This document shows positions 6,711-12,520 of a stretch of DNA of 12,609 nt, one piece after another. Position numbers and translations under genes: made by a program. The notes below the pieces were generated by a model. The model searched no databases. It saw only the letters and a list, made by a program, of their open reading frames with translations, and had not been told where the DNA came from. The DNA comes from Gp6-AA40 sp050742535. Lineage in GTDB: Bacteria > Acidobacteriota > Vicinamibacteria > Vicinamibacterales > UBA2999. The DNA lies in NCBI GenBank assembly GCA_050742535.1, contig JBOGIQ010000163.1, positions 1 to 12,609 on the forward strand, written 5' to 3'. Numbering within the stretch: position 1 is the first letter of the stretch; every line of letters begins with the position of its first letter.

Positions 6711-7103
6711 ATGAAGACGCTGATCGCCGCCGTCGCCGTGGTTGCCTTCGGCCCCGGCGCGCTCGCCCACCATTCCTTTGCCGCCCAGTACGATTCGACC
6801 AAGCCCATCACCCTGACCGGGACCGTGGCCAAAGTCGACTGGACGAACCCGCACATGCACTTCTACGTGGATGTCAAGGACGACAAGGGCCGCGTGACGC
6901 AGTGGACGTTCGAGGGATATCCGCCAAACATGCTCGTGCGCCAGGGGTGGAAGCGCGACGTGAGCATGAAGGTCGGCGACACCGTGACCGTCTCAGGCTG
7001 GCAGGCCAGAGCGGAAGCGAATACGGCCGCCGCACGCGAAGTGAGCTGGCCCGATGGCCGCAAACTCGCCTCGGGCCCGCCGGCAACCATTGGCGGACAG
7101 TAA
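6711..7103 (+). CDS. DUF6152-family exported protein (third, divergent copy)
   Basis: 130 residues. The signal peptide (1-19, ending GALA) again leaves a mature chain starting His20-His21-Ser. The body contains LTGTVAKVDWTNPHMHFYVDV, with Asn46-Pro47-His48 aligned to the NPH of the other two copies, then TQWTFEGYPPNMLVRQGW and a KVGDTVTVSGW strand. This is the more typical DUF6152 form; overall identity to the copies at 2097 and 4582 is low. ATG 6711 is preferred over in-frame upstream starts because it places the signal peptide at the N-terminus. The next gene begins 10 bases after the stop, so the two form an operon in the opposite order to the duplicated cassettes. Confidence 0.88.
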   Translation: MKTLIAAVAVVAFGPGALAHHSFAAQYDSTKPITLTGTVAKVDWTNPHMHFYVDVKDDKGRVTQWTFEGYPPNMLVRQGWKRDVSMKVGDTVTVSGWQARAEANTAAAREVSWPDGRKLASGPPATIGGQ

Positions 7104-7113
7104 CGGAGGCGTT

Positions 7114-7911
7114 GTGACACAGCCAGCACGCTCACTCGTTATCGCCCTGGCGTTCTTCTCCTGCGCAGTCAGCGCGCAGCAGCGGTCCACACCGATTCCA
7201 CGCACGGCTGACGGCAAGCCCGACCTGTCCGGCGTCTGGGTTGCGGGCACACAGCCGCTGCTCCTCGGCGAGCAGGAGTCGGCCAGGCTGCGCGCCGCCG
7301 ATGCCGCCGCCGGACGACCGGCCTTCCGTCGCGAGCCGCCGCCGTACAAGCCCGAGTTCGAAGCCACACGCCTCGAATTCGTCGCCCGGCGCGGCGTGGA
7401 CGATCCGATGGCGCGCTGCCTGCTGTCTGGCGTGCCTCGCGTGACCACCCGGCCACTGCCCTTGCAAATCGTGCAGACGAAGGATCTCGTCGTCATCCTC
7501 TACGAGGCGCATCACGCCTTCCGCATCATTCCAACCGACGGTCGTCCGCATCCCGACGATCTCGAACCGTCGTACCTGGGCGACTCGATCGGGCGCTGGG
7601 ACGGCGACACGCTCGTCGTCGACGTCGTCGGATTCAACGAGAAGACCTGGCTCGCCGGCACCGGCACCATTCACAGCGAGCAGCTGCACGTCGTCGAGCG
7701 CTACACCCGCGACACGCCCGAGTCGATCGTCTACGACGTGACGATCGAGGATCCCGTCGTATTCACCAAGCCATGGCGGCAGCAGGAAATCCTGCATCTG
7801 CGGCCCGGAGAGCGGATTCGCGAGTACGAGTGCATCGAGAACAATCAGGACCTGCAGCGGATCGAGAAGCTGCTGCAGAACGAATCGATCTTTCGCGTCC
7901 CTCCAAAGTAA
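7114..7911 (+). CDS. Exported protein with the PD-SGVW / IIPTDGR-H / GDTLVVD domain
   Basis: 265 residues from GTG 7114, with a signal peptide of about 21 residues (ending VSA). The mature protein is essentially one domain: PDLSGVW (37-43), a Cys in DPMARCLLSGVPR (98-110), FRIIPTDGRPHP (136-147), GRWDGDTLVVD (160-170) and YDVTIEDP (207-214). These landmarks occur in the same order in the C-terminal halves of the proteins at 276-2084 and 2712-4514, which makes this a single-domain relative. It belongs to a large uncharacterised family common in Acidobacteriota (recalled). GTG 7114 is chosen because GGAGG (7105-7109) lies 4 bases upstream and it opens a proper signal peptide; the longer in-frame start at 7054 would overlap the DUF6152 gene. 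Linkage to DUF6152 suggests a joint extracytoplasmic role. Confidence 0.87.
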   Translation: MTQPARSLVIALAFFSCAVSAQQRSTPIPRTADGKPDLSGVWVAGTQPLLLGEQESARLRAADAAAGRPAFRREPPPYKPEFEATRLEFVARRGVDDPMARCLLSGVPRVTTRPLPLQIVQTKDLVVILYEAHHAFRIIPTDGRPHPDDLEPSYLGDSIGRWDGDTLVVDVVGFNEKTWLAGTGTIHSEQLHVVERYTRDTPESIVYDVTIEDPVVFTKPWRQQEILHLRPGERIREYECIENNQDLQRIEKLLQNESIFRVPPK

Positions 7912-7968
7912 AAGGCTTTGCGGCAGCCGACCCGGGACGTGTCTCGATGATCGCGCGTCTTACGGGAC

Positions 7969-8673
7969 GTGGAGACGTTTACGGCGTCGGTTGCGGGGAT
8001 CCGCTCCCTGACGCATGACGTGCGCGAAATCACACTGAGCATGATCGAGCCGTCCGGCATTGCGTTCATGCCTGGGCAATTCGTCTCCTTCGAGGTTCCG
8101 CGTTGCAACTCGTCCCTGCCGGCGACCAGACCGTACTCCATTGCGTCGTCCCCGAATCAGCCCGATGCCATCCAGTTGGTACTGAATCGGGTCTCCGGCG
8201 GTCCAGGATCGGAGTACCTGTTCGGCTTGCAGCAGGGCGACTGCACGTCGTTCAGAGGACCTGCCGGCGCCTTTGTTCTGCGCGACTCGCCGCGCGACCT
8301 TCTCTTTGTGGCGACAGGAACCGGCATTGCGCCGATCCTGTCGATGCTCCGCGTTCTTGCTGACGCCTCCTCTTCACGCACCATTGACCTGTTCTGGGGT
8401 CTGCGCAGCGAGAGGGATCTGTACTACCAGGATGAGTTGAACGGTCTGCGCGAGCGACTACCGCATTTCACGTTCGTAACGACGCTGTCGCAGCCCTCGA
8501 ACGTCTGGCGGGGGGCAACGGGATACGTCACTCCCCTCGTCGATGCCCACGTCACGGGCGTGGCCAACCTCGAGGTCTTCCTCTGTGGCAACGGCAGCAT
8601 GATCCGTGACGTCCGCGACATGCTGCGCGGCAAAGGATTGTGCCCGATTCGCACGGAGCAGTACTACCGCTGA
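7969..8673 (+). CDS. Stand-alone FAD/NAD(P)H-dependent reductase (ferredoxin-NADP reductase fold)
   Basis: 234 residues covering both domains of the ferredoxin-reductase fold. FAD-binding RPYS is at 54-57 in a beta-barrel domain, and GGPGSEYL (77-84) is the expected flavin-phosphate loop. GTGIAP (117-122) and LFWGLRSERDLYY (141-153) form the nicotinamide nucleotide domain. CGNGSMIRDV (206-215) is the usual Cys-Gly motif, and the chain ends EQYYR. No [2Fe-2S] ferredoxin domain is attached, so electrons must pass to a separate partner. No signal peptide is seen, so it is cytoplasmic. GTG 7969 is the only usable start, since an in-frame TGA lies at 7948. The ribosome binding site is weak. It follows the preceding gene by 57 bases in the same direction and may share its transcript, but a functional link to the exported proteins is unproven. 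Confidence 0.85.
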   Translation: METFTASVAGIRSLTHDVREITLSMIEPSGIAFMPGQFVSFEVPRCNSSLPATRPYSIASSPNQPDAIQLVLNRVSGGPGSEYLFGLQQGDCTSFRGPAGAFVLRDSPRDLLFVATGTGIAPILSMLRVLADASSSRTIDLFWGLRSERDLYYQDELNGLRERLPHFTFVTTLSQPSNVWRGATGYVTPLVDAHVTGVANLEVFLCGNGSMIRDVRDMLRGKGLCPIRTEQYYR

Positions 8674-8722
8674 TCGGCCTACGCGGACGTAACAACATCC
8701 GCGCCACGATCGTCGGCCGACC

Positions 8723-8938
8723 ACCCCAGCAGGCCTGTTCGACCCACCGACCTACAGTCAGGGAATCAAAGTCACACAAGCTGAGACGATCCGTTTCTGT
8801 CCGGGCAGGTTGCCTACCTGCCGGACGGCACGGCGGCGTTCCGCGGCGATTTAGGGGCCTGCATCGACACTCGTCGAGATCTCGTCACTGGCGCACCCTG
8901 ACTGGATGATCGAGATCGAGGCGATCGCGGTCATCTAG
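8723..8938 (+). pseudogene. Remnant of a RidA-family (YjgF/YER057c/UK114) gene
   Basis: Three fragments of one RidA-like protein are recognisable. LFDPPTYSQGIKVTQAETI (frame of 8753) matches the family N-terminus. After a one-base frame change near 8795-8800, FLSGQVAYLPDGTAAFRGDLGA continues (frame of 8800). Then, directly abutting at about 8858, comes the family C-terminus PASTLVEISSLAHPDWMIEI, ending at TAG 8936-8938 (back in the first frame). Roughly 55 central codons are missing, and no start codon is found before an in-frame TAA at 8690. RidA proteins hydrolyse reactive enamine/imine intermediates; this copy cannot encode a working one. Its stop overlaps that of the convergent gene at 8935 in a shared CTAG. 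Confidence 0.8.
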
Positions 8939-9480
8939 GCGCGGCGCGCGCGGATGTCCACTTCGCGCCGCCAGTTCCGGTCATCCGTCGAATGCTCCGC
9001 CGTCCAGTGGAACGAATCGGGCTCAATCTCACTGAACGTCCATCGCGATGAGCCGCCGCGCGGATCGGCGCCGGTCTGCACGATGGCCCCGCCTTCGGCG
9101 CGCCCCAATTGCTGCGTGAAGAATCCGGTCGCGGGGTCGTTCCACAGAATTCGCCAGGCCTTGATCGCCGGGTCGTAGATCCGCAGCGTCGTCCCGTACC
9201 AGTTTCCCGCGCCTGGCAGTTGCTCGATTCCCGGGCGGCGGTCCCGCAGCCGGGGAATCATCCAGACGTCCTGAATCGCGCGGCCTTGGAGCACCCACCC
9301 CGCATGAATCTCGCCCTGGCCGCGATGCGTCGTCCCGTCCTCGGGGAACGTCGCCGCGTCAAACTCCCAGCGACCGACAAGCCACGCGTAGAGCTGCAGC
9401 TCCGCGGTCAAGGCCTCATCTGGACCATCCGCGTGAAGCACCTCGACGAACGACGAACGGATTAGCTCCGATGTACGCAT
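8935..9480 (-). CDS. Conserved hypothetical, lipocalin-like beta-barrel (DUF1579-like)
   Basis: 181 residues from ATG 9480. No signal peptide or membrane helix is seen, so it is cytoplasmic. The chain is rich in Trp and Tyr and in alternating strands: WLVGRWEFDAATF, GEIHAGWVLQGRAIQDVW, WYGTTLRIYDPAIKAWRILW, RWTFSEIEPDSFHW. The LVGRWE start and the IQDVW and FSEI..DSFHW strands resemble lipocalin-like/DUF1579 proteins. That likeness is from memory and no ligand can be inferred. An in-frame start at 9549 is rejected because ATG 9480 has GAGGTG 5 bases upstream. That ribosome binding site lies in a short hairpin (GAGAAC pairing with GTTCTC, 9481-9501), which might modulate translation. The gene converges on the RidA remnant, with which it shares its stop. 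Confidence 0.75.
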   Translation of the reverse strand: MRTSELIRSSFVEVLHADGPDEALTAELQLYAWLVGRWEFDAATFPEDGTTHRGQGEIHAGWVLQGRAIQDVWMIPRLRDRRPGIEQLPGAGNWYGTTLRIYDPAIKAWRILWNDPATGFFTQQLGRAEGGAIVQTGADPRGGSSRWTFSEIEPDSFHWTAEHSTDDRNWRREVDIRARRA

Positions 9481-9604
9481 GAGAACACCTCGGTGGTTCT
9501 CATCGAAGAATCGATCCACACCGCCCGTTCGCCGGGAACCGCCGGTCATTCACCGATTGCCCGGAACGAACTCTGCCGCGCCCCTGTCTAATCGCGCGAG
9601 TAGG

Positions 9605-9699
9605 TCGCCTGGGGCGCCTGGGTTGCCTGGGTCGCCTGAGTCGCCTGGGTCGCCTGGGTTTTTAACCTAGGCAACCTAGGCCACCTTGCAACCTAGGCC
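9605..9699. repeat. Fold-back array of 9-bp repeats (copy B) in front of the TIGR03435 gene
   Basis: Six consecutive 9-bp units of the form KYGCCTGGG fill 9605-9658 almost without interruption. A short T run follows, then complementary units AACCTAGGC (three copies, one flanked by a broken unit) fill about 9664-9699. The arms pair into a long hairpin whose 3' foot lies 4 bases from the AAAAGGAG ribosome binding site at 9704-9711. A TCTAAT at 9587-9592 could be a -10 box placing the whole array in the 5' leader; this is weak. The array has the same unit length and core (GCCTRGG) as copy A at 66-156. Confidence 0.75.
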
Positions 9700-9718
9700 A
9701 CACAAAAGGAGCCTCTCC

Positions 9719-10600
9719 GTGTCCTTACGAATGCGTCACCTGTCATGTGCTGCTGCGCTGGGGCTGGCGATATGCGCTCACGGTTCGACGGCGCTCGCGC
9801 AGTCATCGCCCACATTTGGCGTCGCGTCCGTGCGCCCGTCACCCGACGGACCACCGGCGCAGGGCCAGGCTGGCGTGCACATCACGAAGAACCAGGTGCG
9901 GTTCGCGTATCTGTCGCTTCGCGACTACATCAGCCTCGCGTTCGCCGTGCCAATTCAGCAGGTCTCCGGACCCGAGTGGGTCAACTCGACCCGCTTCGAC
10001 ATCGCGGCCACGATGCCCGACGAAGCGACGCCCGAGGACTTTCCGAAGATGCTGGAGGCGCTGCTTCGCGACAGGTTCAAGCTGCAAGCGCATAAAGAGA
10101 GCCGTGAATCCACCGTCCTGGCGCTCGAGGTCGGGCGCAACGGCACCAAGCTCGTGGCGATGCCGGACGACATCCCGAAGGACGCGCCAGTGTCCGTCAC
10201 CTCCAGTGGCAGTGCGCAAGGCGTCTCGGCCGATCTGGGCGGCGGCTCGTCGTTCACGCTGACGAATACACGTTTCGAGTTCAAGAAAGTGACGATGCAG
10301 TGGGTTGCCGATACGCTCGGACGCTTCATGAGACACCCCGTGATCAACCTCACCAAGCTGGATGGCCGCTTCGACATCGGCTTCAACATCGCTCCGGAAG
10401 ATTACATGCCGCTGATGATCCGGTCCGCGGTGAACGCAGGCATTACGCTGCCGCCGCAGGCGCTCCAGATGCTTGACGCGCCGTCGCTGGGTTCCGTCGA
10501 GAACGGCCTGCGGTCGCTGGGACTGTCCCTCGAAGAGCGTCGCGCTCCGCTGGATTACATCGTCGTAGACAGCATGGAGCGAACGCCGACGGAGAATTGA
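9719..10600 (+). CDS. TIGR03435-family soil-associated exported protein
   Basis: 293 residues from GTG 9719. The signal peptide (about 1-27, ending ALA) is followed by FGVASVRPS, the family's opening motif. Then come VRFAYLSLRDYISLAFAVPIQQVSGPEW, RFDIAATMP, and the helix LEALLRDRFKLQAHKESRE. A C-terminal half includes VINLTKLDGRFDI and ends LSLEERRAPLDYIVVD. This order of motifs is characteristic of TIGR03435, a family expanded in Acidobacteriota genomes and without known biochemistry. GTG 9719 is preferred over ATG 9731 and over 9686 because AAAAGGAG (9704-9711) lies 7 bases upstream; a start at 9686 would lie inside the repeat array. The array at 9605-9699 may control translation. Confidence 0.92.
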   Translation: MSLRMRHLSCAAALGLAICAHGSTALAQSSPTFGVASVRPSPDGPPAQGQAGVHITKNQVRFAYLSLRDYISLAFAVPIQQVSGPEWVNSTRFDIAATMPDEATPEDFPKMLEALLRDRFKLQAHKESRESTVLALEVGRNGTKLVAMPDDIPKDAPVSVTSSGSAQGVSADLGGGSSFTLTNTRFEFKKVTMQWVADTLGRFMRHPVINLTKLDGRFDIGFNIAPEDYMPLMIRSAVNAGITLPPQALQMLDAPSLGSVENGLRSLGLSLEERRAPLDYIVVDSMERTPTEN

Positions 10601-10651
10601 CGCTACGCTCGAGCCGGCCGGAATGGCATTGCAGTTGCCTTCGGAACGGGC

Positions 10652-10750
10652 ATGTTGAAGCTTCTTGGATCGATCGCGCTGGCGAGGCTGCTGGGATTCG
10701 GCATCCTCGGATTCCTGGTGATTTACCTGCTGCTGAGCCTGTTGAGCTGA
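10652..10750 (+). CDS. Possible 32-residue hydrophobic membrane peptide
   Basis: ATG 10652 to TGA 10750 encodes 32 residues with two basic residues near the N-terminus (Lys3, Arg12). The remainder is almost wholly Leu, Ile, Val, Phe, Gly and Ala, enough for one membrane-spanning helix. It begins 51 bases after the TIGR03435 stop, and a strong GC-rich hairpin follows 5 bases after its own stop, which is suggestive of a real gene end. The upstream sequence has only a weak GGAACGGG ribosome binding site. No family is recognised. It could be a small membrane protein, or chance in GC-rich DNA. Confidence 0.4.
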   Translation: MLKLLGSIALARLLGFGILGFLVIYLLLSLLS

Positions 10751-10755
10751 GAATC

Positions 10756-10779
10756 GCGGGCGGCGCTTCGGCCGCCCGC
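10756..10779. terminator. GC-rich hairpin between convergent genes, probable bidirectional terminator
   Basis: A perfect 9-bp stem GCGGGCGGC/GCCGCCCGC around the loop GCTTCG. It lies between the end of the plus-strand peptide (10750) and the end of the minus-strand acetyltransferase (10782). No T run follows on either side, so termination may need help from Rho or act by protecting 3' ends. Confidence 0.6.
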
Positions 10780-10781
10780 TG

Positions 10782-11291
10782 TCACAGCGGCTTCGACATG
10801 CTGAGGCGGTAGCACGGCTGCTTCAGCTTGTGCTGATCCCCCATCTCCGCTGTCCCCACCTGGACGAAGCCGAACCGCTCGTAGAACGCCGGCAGTTCCG
10901 TGCGCAGGTTGATGATGTCGAAGTCGAGGCGCGTGCAGCCCGCCCGGCGACAGTGGTCTTCGATGATCTGAATCAGGAGGCGCGCGAGGCCAGTGCCCTG
11001 GTGCGGCGGATCAACGGCCAGCATCGCGAAGTACCCCGTGCGGCCGTCGATTTCCACATGAACGGAAGCCCGCAGCCGTCCCGGCGTCCCGGGTTCATCG
11101 ACGACGAGAAACGCCGACTGAGGTTGCGCGATGAGCCGGCGCACCTCGCCTTCGTCGGTTCGTGTCCCCTTGATGAAGAACGATTCGACGACGTAGGCGG
11201 CGTTGGTGACGCGGACGACTTCGGCAACGTCGAGCGGCGTCGCCACGCGCGGTACCACCAAGGCTTGACTATATATGGTGGCTCGGGTCAC
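10782..11291 (-). CDS. GNAT-family N-acetyltransferase
   Basis: The open frame from GTG 11291 gives 169 residues. The GNAT fold is clear: RVATPLDVAEVVRVTNAAY as strand 1 and helix 1, YFAMLAVDPPHQGTGLARLLI as strand 4 and motif A with the acetyl-CoA pyrophosphate loop (QGTGLA), then RLDFDIINLRTELPAFYERFGF as motif B. The ending CYRLSMSKPL is common among GNATs of this type. The acceptor substrate cannot be read from sequence. The start is doubtful: the first 11 residues do not fit the fold and overlap a TATAGT (11268-11273, minus strand), and GTG 11258 would start the protein at VPRVATP. It lies downstream of the pirin in the same direction, separated by two long inverted repeats. Confidence 0.85.
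   Translation of the reverse strand: MTRATIYSQALVVPRVATPLDVAEVVRVTNAAYVVESFFIKGTRTDEGEVRRLIAQPQSAFLVVDEPGTPGRLRASVHVEIDGRTGYFAMLAVDPPHQGTGLARLLIQIIEDHCRRAGCTRLDFDIINLRTELPAFYERFGFVQVGTAEMGDQHKLKQPCYRLSMSKPL
11268..11273 (-). promoter_or_regulatory. Possible -10 box for the acetyltransferase
   Basis: TATAGT on the minus strand lies 9 bases before GTG 11258 and 6 bases before TTG 11261. A transcript starting about 7 bases downstream of it would be leaderless or nearly so, which would explain the lack of a ribosome binding site. No convincing -35 is visible. Tentative. Confidence 0.25.
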
Positions 11292-11411
11292 TGCAGGACC
11301 GTAGGTCGCTCCACAAAACCGATTGATCCGCGCACCTCAGCCTTCGCCGCCGCCCAACAAGCTTTGCCAATACGCAGACTACGGTTTTGCTCCGGACCTA
11401 CGGTCCCGCAG
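11291..11411. repeat. Long imperfect inverted repeat 1 (about 30-bp arms)
   Basis: The left arm (11291-11321) and right arm (11382-11411) are reverse complements. There is one mismatch over the outer 17 bases (core GGACCGTAGGTC), then a short divergent stretch, then CAAAACCG/CGGTTTTG. The spacer is about 60 bases. The arms begin exactly at the outermost possible start codon of the acetyltransferase. This looks like a small mobile palindromic element or a structured RNA. Confidence 0.75.
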
Positions 11412-11416
11412 CGACC

Positions 11417-11504
11417 CAACTCACAGGACGAGCCTGGATGCGAGCGACTTGTGAGCGGCGTGATGGTCGAAGACCGTAAATCGGCAGGCTCGCCCTGTGA
11501 GTTG
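11417..11504. repeat. Long inverted repeat 2 (20-bp arms)
   Basis: Arms 11417-11436 and 11485-11504 are complementary at 19 of 20 positions (CAACTCACAGG at the outer end). They enclose 48 bases that include a small GGTC-GAA-GACC hairpin. It starts 6 bases after the pirin stop (minus-strand sense) and 5 bases from inverted repeat 1, so the two fill nearly the whole pirin-acetyltransferase spacer. Confidence 0.75.
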
Positions 11505-11510
11505 CCCACG

Positions 11511-12395
11511 TCATCTGATGAACGTACCGAGCTGCAGTTCGCGCATCGCCTGACGTAGTTCCGCCTGCGTATTCATCACGATCGGTCCGTACCACGCGAC
11601 GGGTTCCTCGATCGGCTTCCCCGACACGAGCAGGAAGCGAATCCCCTCGTCGCCCGAATCGACGACAATCTCGTCGCCGCTGTCGAACAGCACCAGCGAG
11701 CGGTTGCCGAGATCGTACTCGCCGCCTTTCAGCTCGTTGCGCACGGCGCGCGGTTCCGAGGCGTCGCGGAACGTGCCGCTGCCGGCGAAGACGTACGCAA
11801 AAGCGTGGCGGGAGCTCTCGACCGGCAGCCGCCGGCGCGTGCGCGGCGGGACGGAGATATCGAGGTAGCGTGGGTCGGCCGCCACGCCTTCAACCGGCCC
11901 TTTCCTGCCCCAGAACTCGCCGCACACCACCCGCACCCTCGTGCCGTCGTCCTCGGTGACTTCGGGAACGTCCTTGCCGGGCACGTCCTGATAACGCGGT
12001 TTCGTCATCTTCAGCGATGCCGGAAGATTCGCCCAGAGCTGAAAGCCGTGCATCCTGCCCTGCTGGTCGCCCTTCGGCATCTCCTGGTGCATGATGCCGC
12101 TGCCGGCGGTCATCCACTGGATGTCTCCGGCGCCGAGGCTGCCGCGATTGCCCAGGCTGTCGCCATGTTCAACGGAGCCCGTCAGCACGTACGTGATCGT
12201 TTCAATGCCGCGGTGCGGATGCCACGGAAAGCCGGCCAGATAGTCGGACGGGTTGTCATTGCGGAAGTCATCGAAGAGCAGAAAGGGATCGAACTCGTTC
12301 GTATTGCCGAACCCGAATCCGCGCTGGAGACGCACGCCTGCGCCTTCGAGCGTCGGCTTCGGCTGAATCACCTGTTTCACTGGACGAACGGACAT
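11511..12395 (-). CDS. Pirin-family cupin protein
   Basis: 294 residues, the usual pirin length. The N-terminal cupin holds the metal site: His59 and His61 in FPWHPHRGIETITYVL, and His103 and Glu105 in GSGIMHQEMP. These match the His-His-His-Glu iron ligands known in pirins. GDSLGNRGSLGAGDIQWMTAGSG is the classic pirin signature. The C-terminal cupin contains HAFAYVFAGSGTF and SLVLFDSGDEIVV. Pirins are cytoplasmic; some have quercetinase activity and others act as redox-linked regulators, and the sequence does not say which applies here. GAGG 7 bases before ATG 12395 supports the start. It is divergent from the methyltransferase at 12521 across 125 bases that should hold both promoters, and it is the upstream gene relative to the acetyltransferase. 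Confidence 0.95.
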   Translation of the reverse strand: MSVRPVKQVIQPKPTLEGAGVRLQRGFGFGNTNEFDPFLLFDDFRNDNPSDYLAGFPWHPHRGIETITYVLTGSVEHGDSLGNRGSLGAGDIQWMTAGSGIMHQEMPKGDQQGRMHGFQLWANLPASLKMTKPRYQDVPGKDVPEVTEDDGTRVRVVCGEFWGRKGPVEGVAADPRYLDISVPPRTRRRLPVESSRHAFAYVFAGSGTFRDASEPRAVRNELKGGEYDLGNRSLVLFDSGDEIVVDSGDEGIRFLLVSGKPIEEPVAWYGPIVMNTQAELRQAMRELQLGTFIR

Positions 12396-12520
12396 CGCTG
12401 AACCTCAATTCCTTTGACGCGGCGTGACGCGAAACGGTCCCGTGGGCGGATAAACCCTCGTTATCGTCGCAACACAATTATGAAATGGACTTCAGCCCGA
12501 CAGGCACGAAACACTGCCTC

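Noticed and set aside
8799..8827. Hairpin GTCC-GGGCAGGT / ACCTGCC-GGAC inside the RidA remnant
   Set aside because: The bases are explained by coding sequence for SGQVAYLPDG, so the pairing is likely accidental.
8640..8909. 89-codon plus-strand frame after the reductase
   Set aside because: It crosses the reductase stop in another frame and reads the RidA remnant out of frame.
66..9699. CRISPR array as an explanation of the 9-bp repeats
   Set aside because: Units are 9 bp and contiguous with no unique spacers, no repeat of 23-40 bp and no cas gene in the window.
11805..12401. 198-codon plus-strand frame opposite the pirin
   Set aside because: The pirin on the minus strand has its metal ligands, a ribosome binding site and full length; this frame is its shadow.
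12396..12520. TTGACG at 12414 as a -35 box for the methyltransferase
   Set aside because: No acceptable -10 box lies 16-18 bases downstream on that strand.
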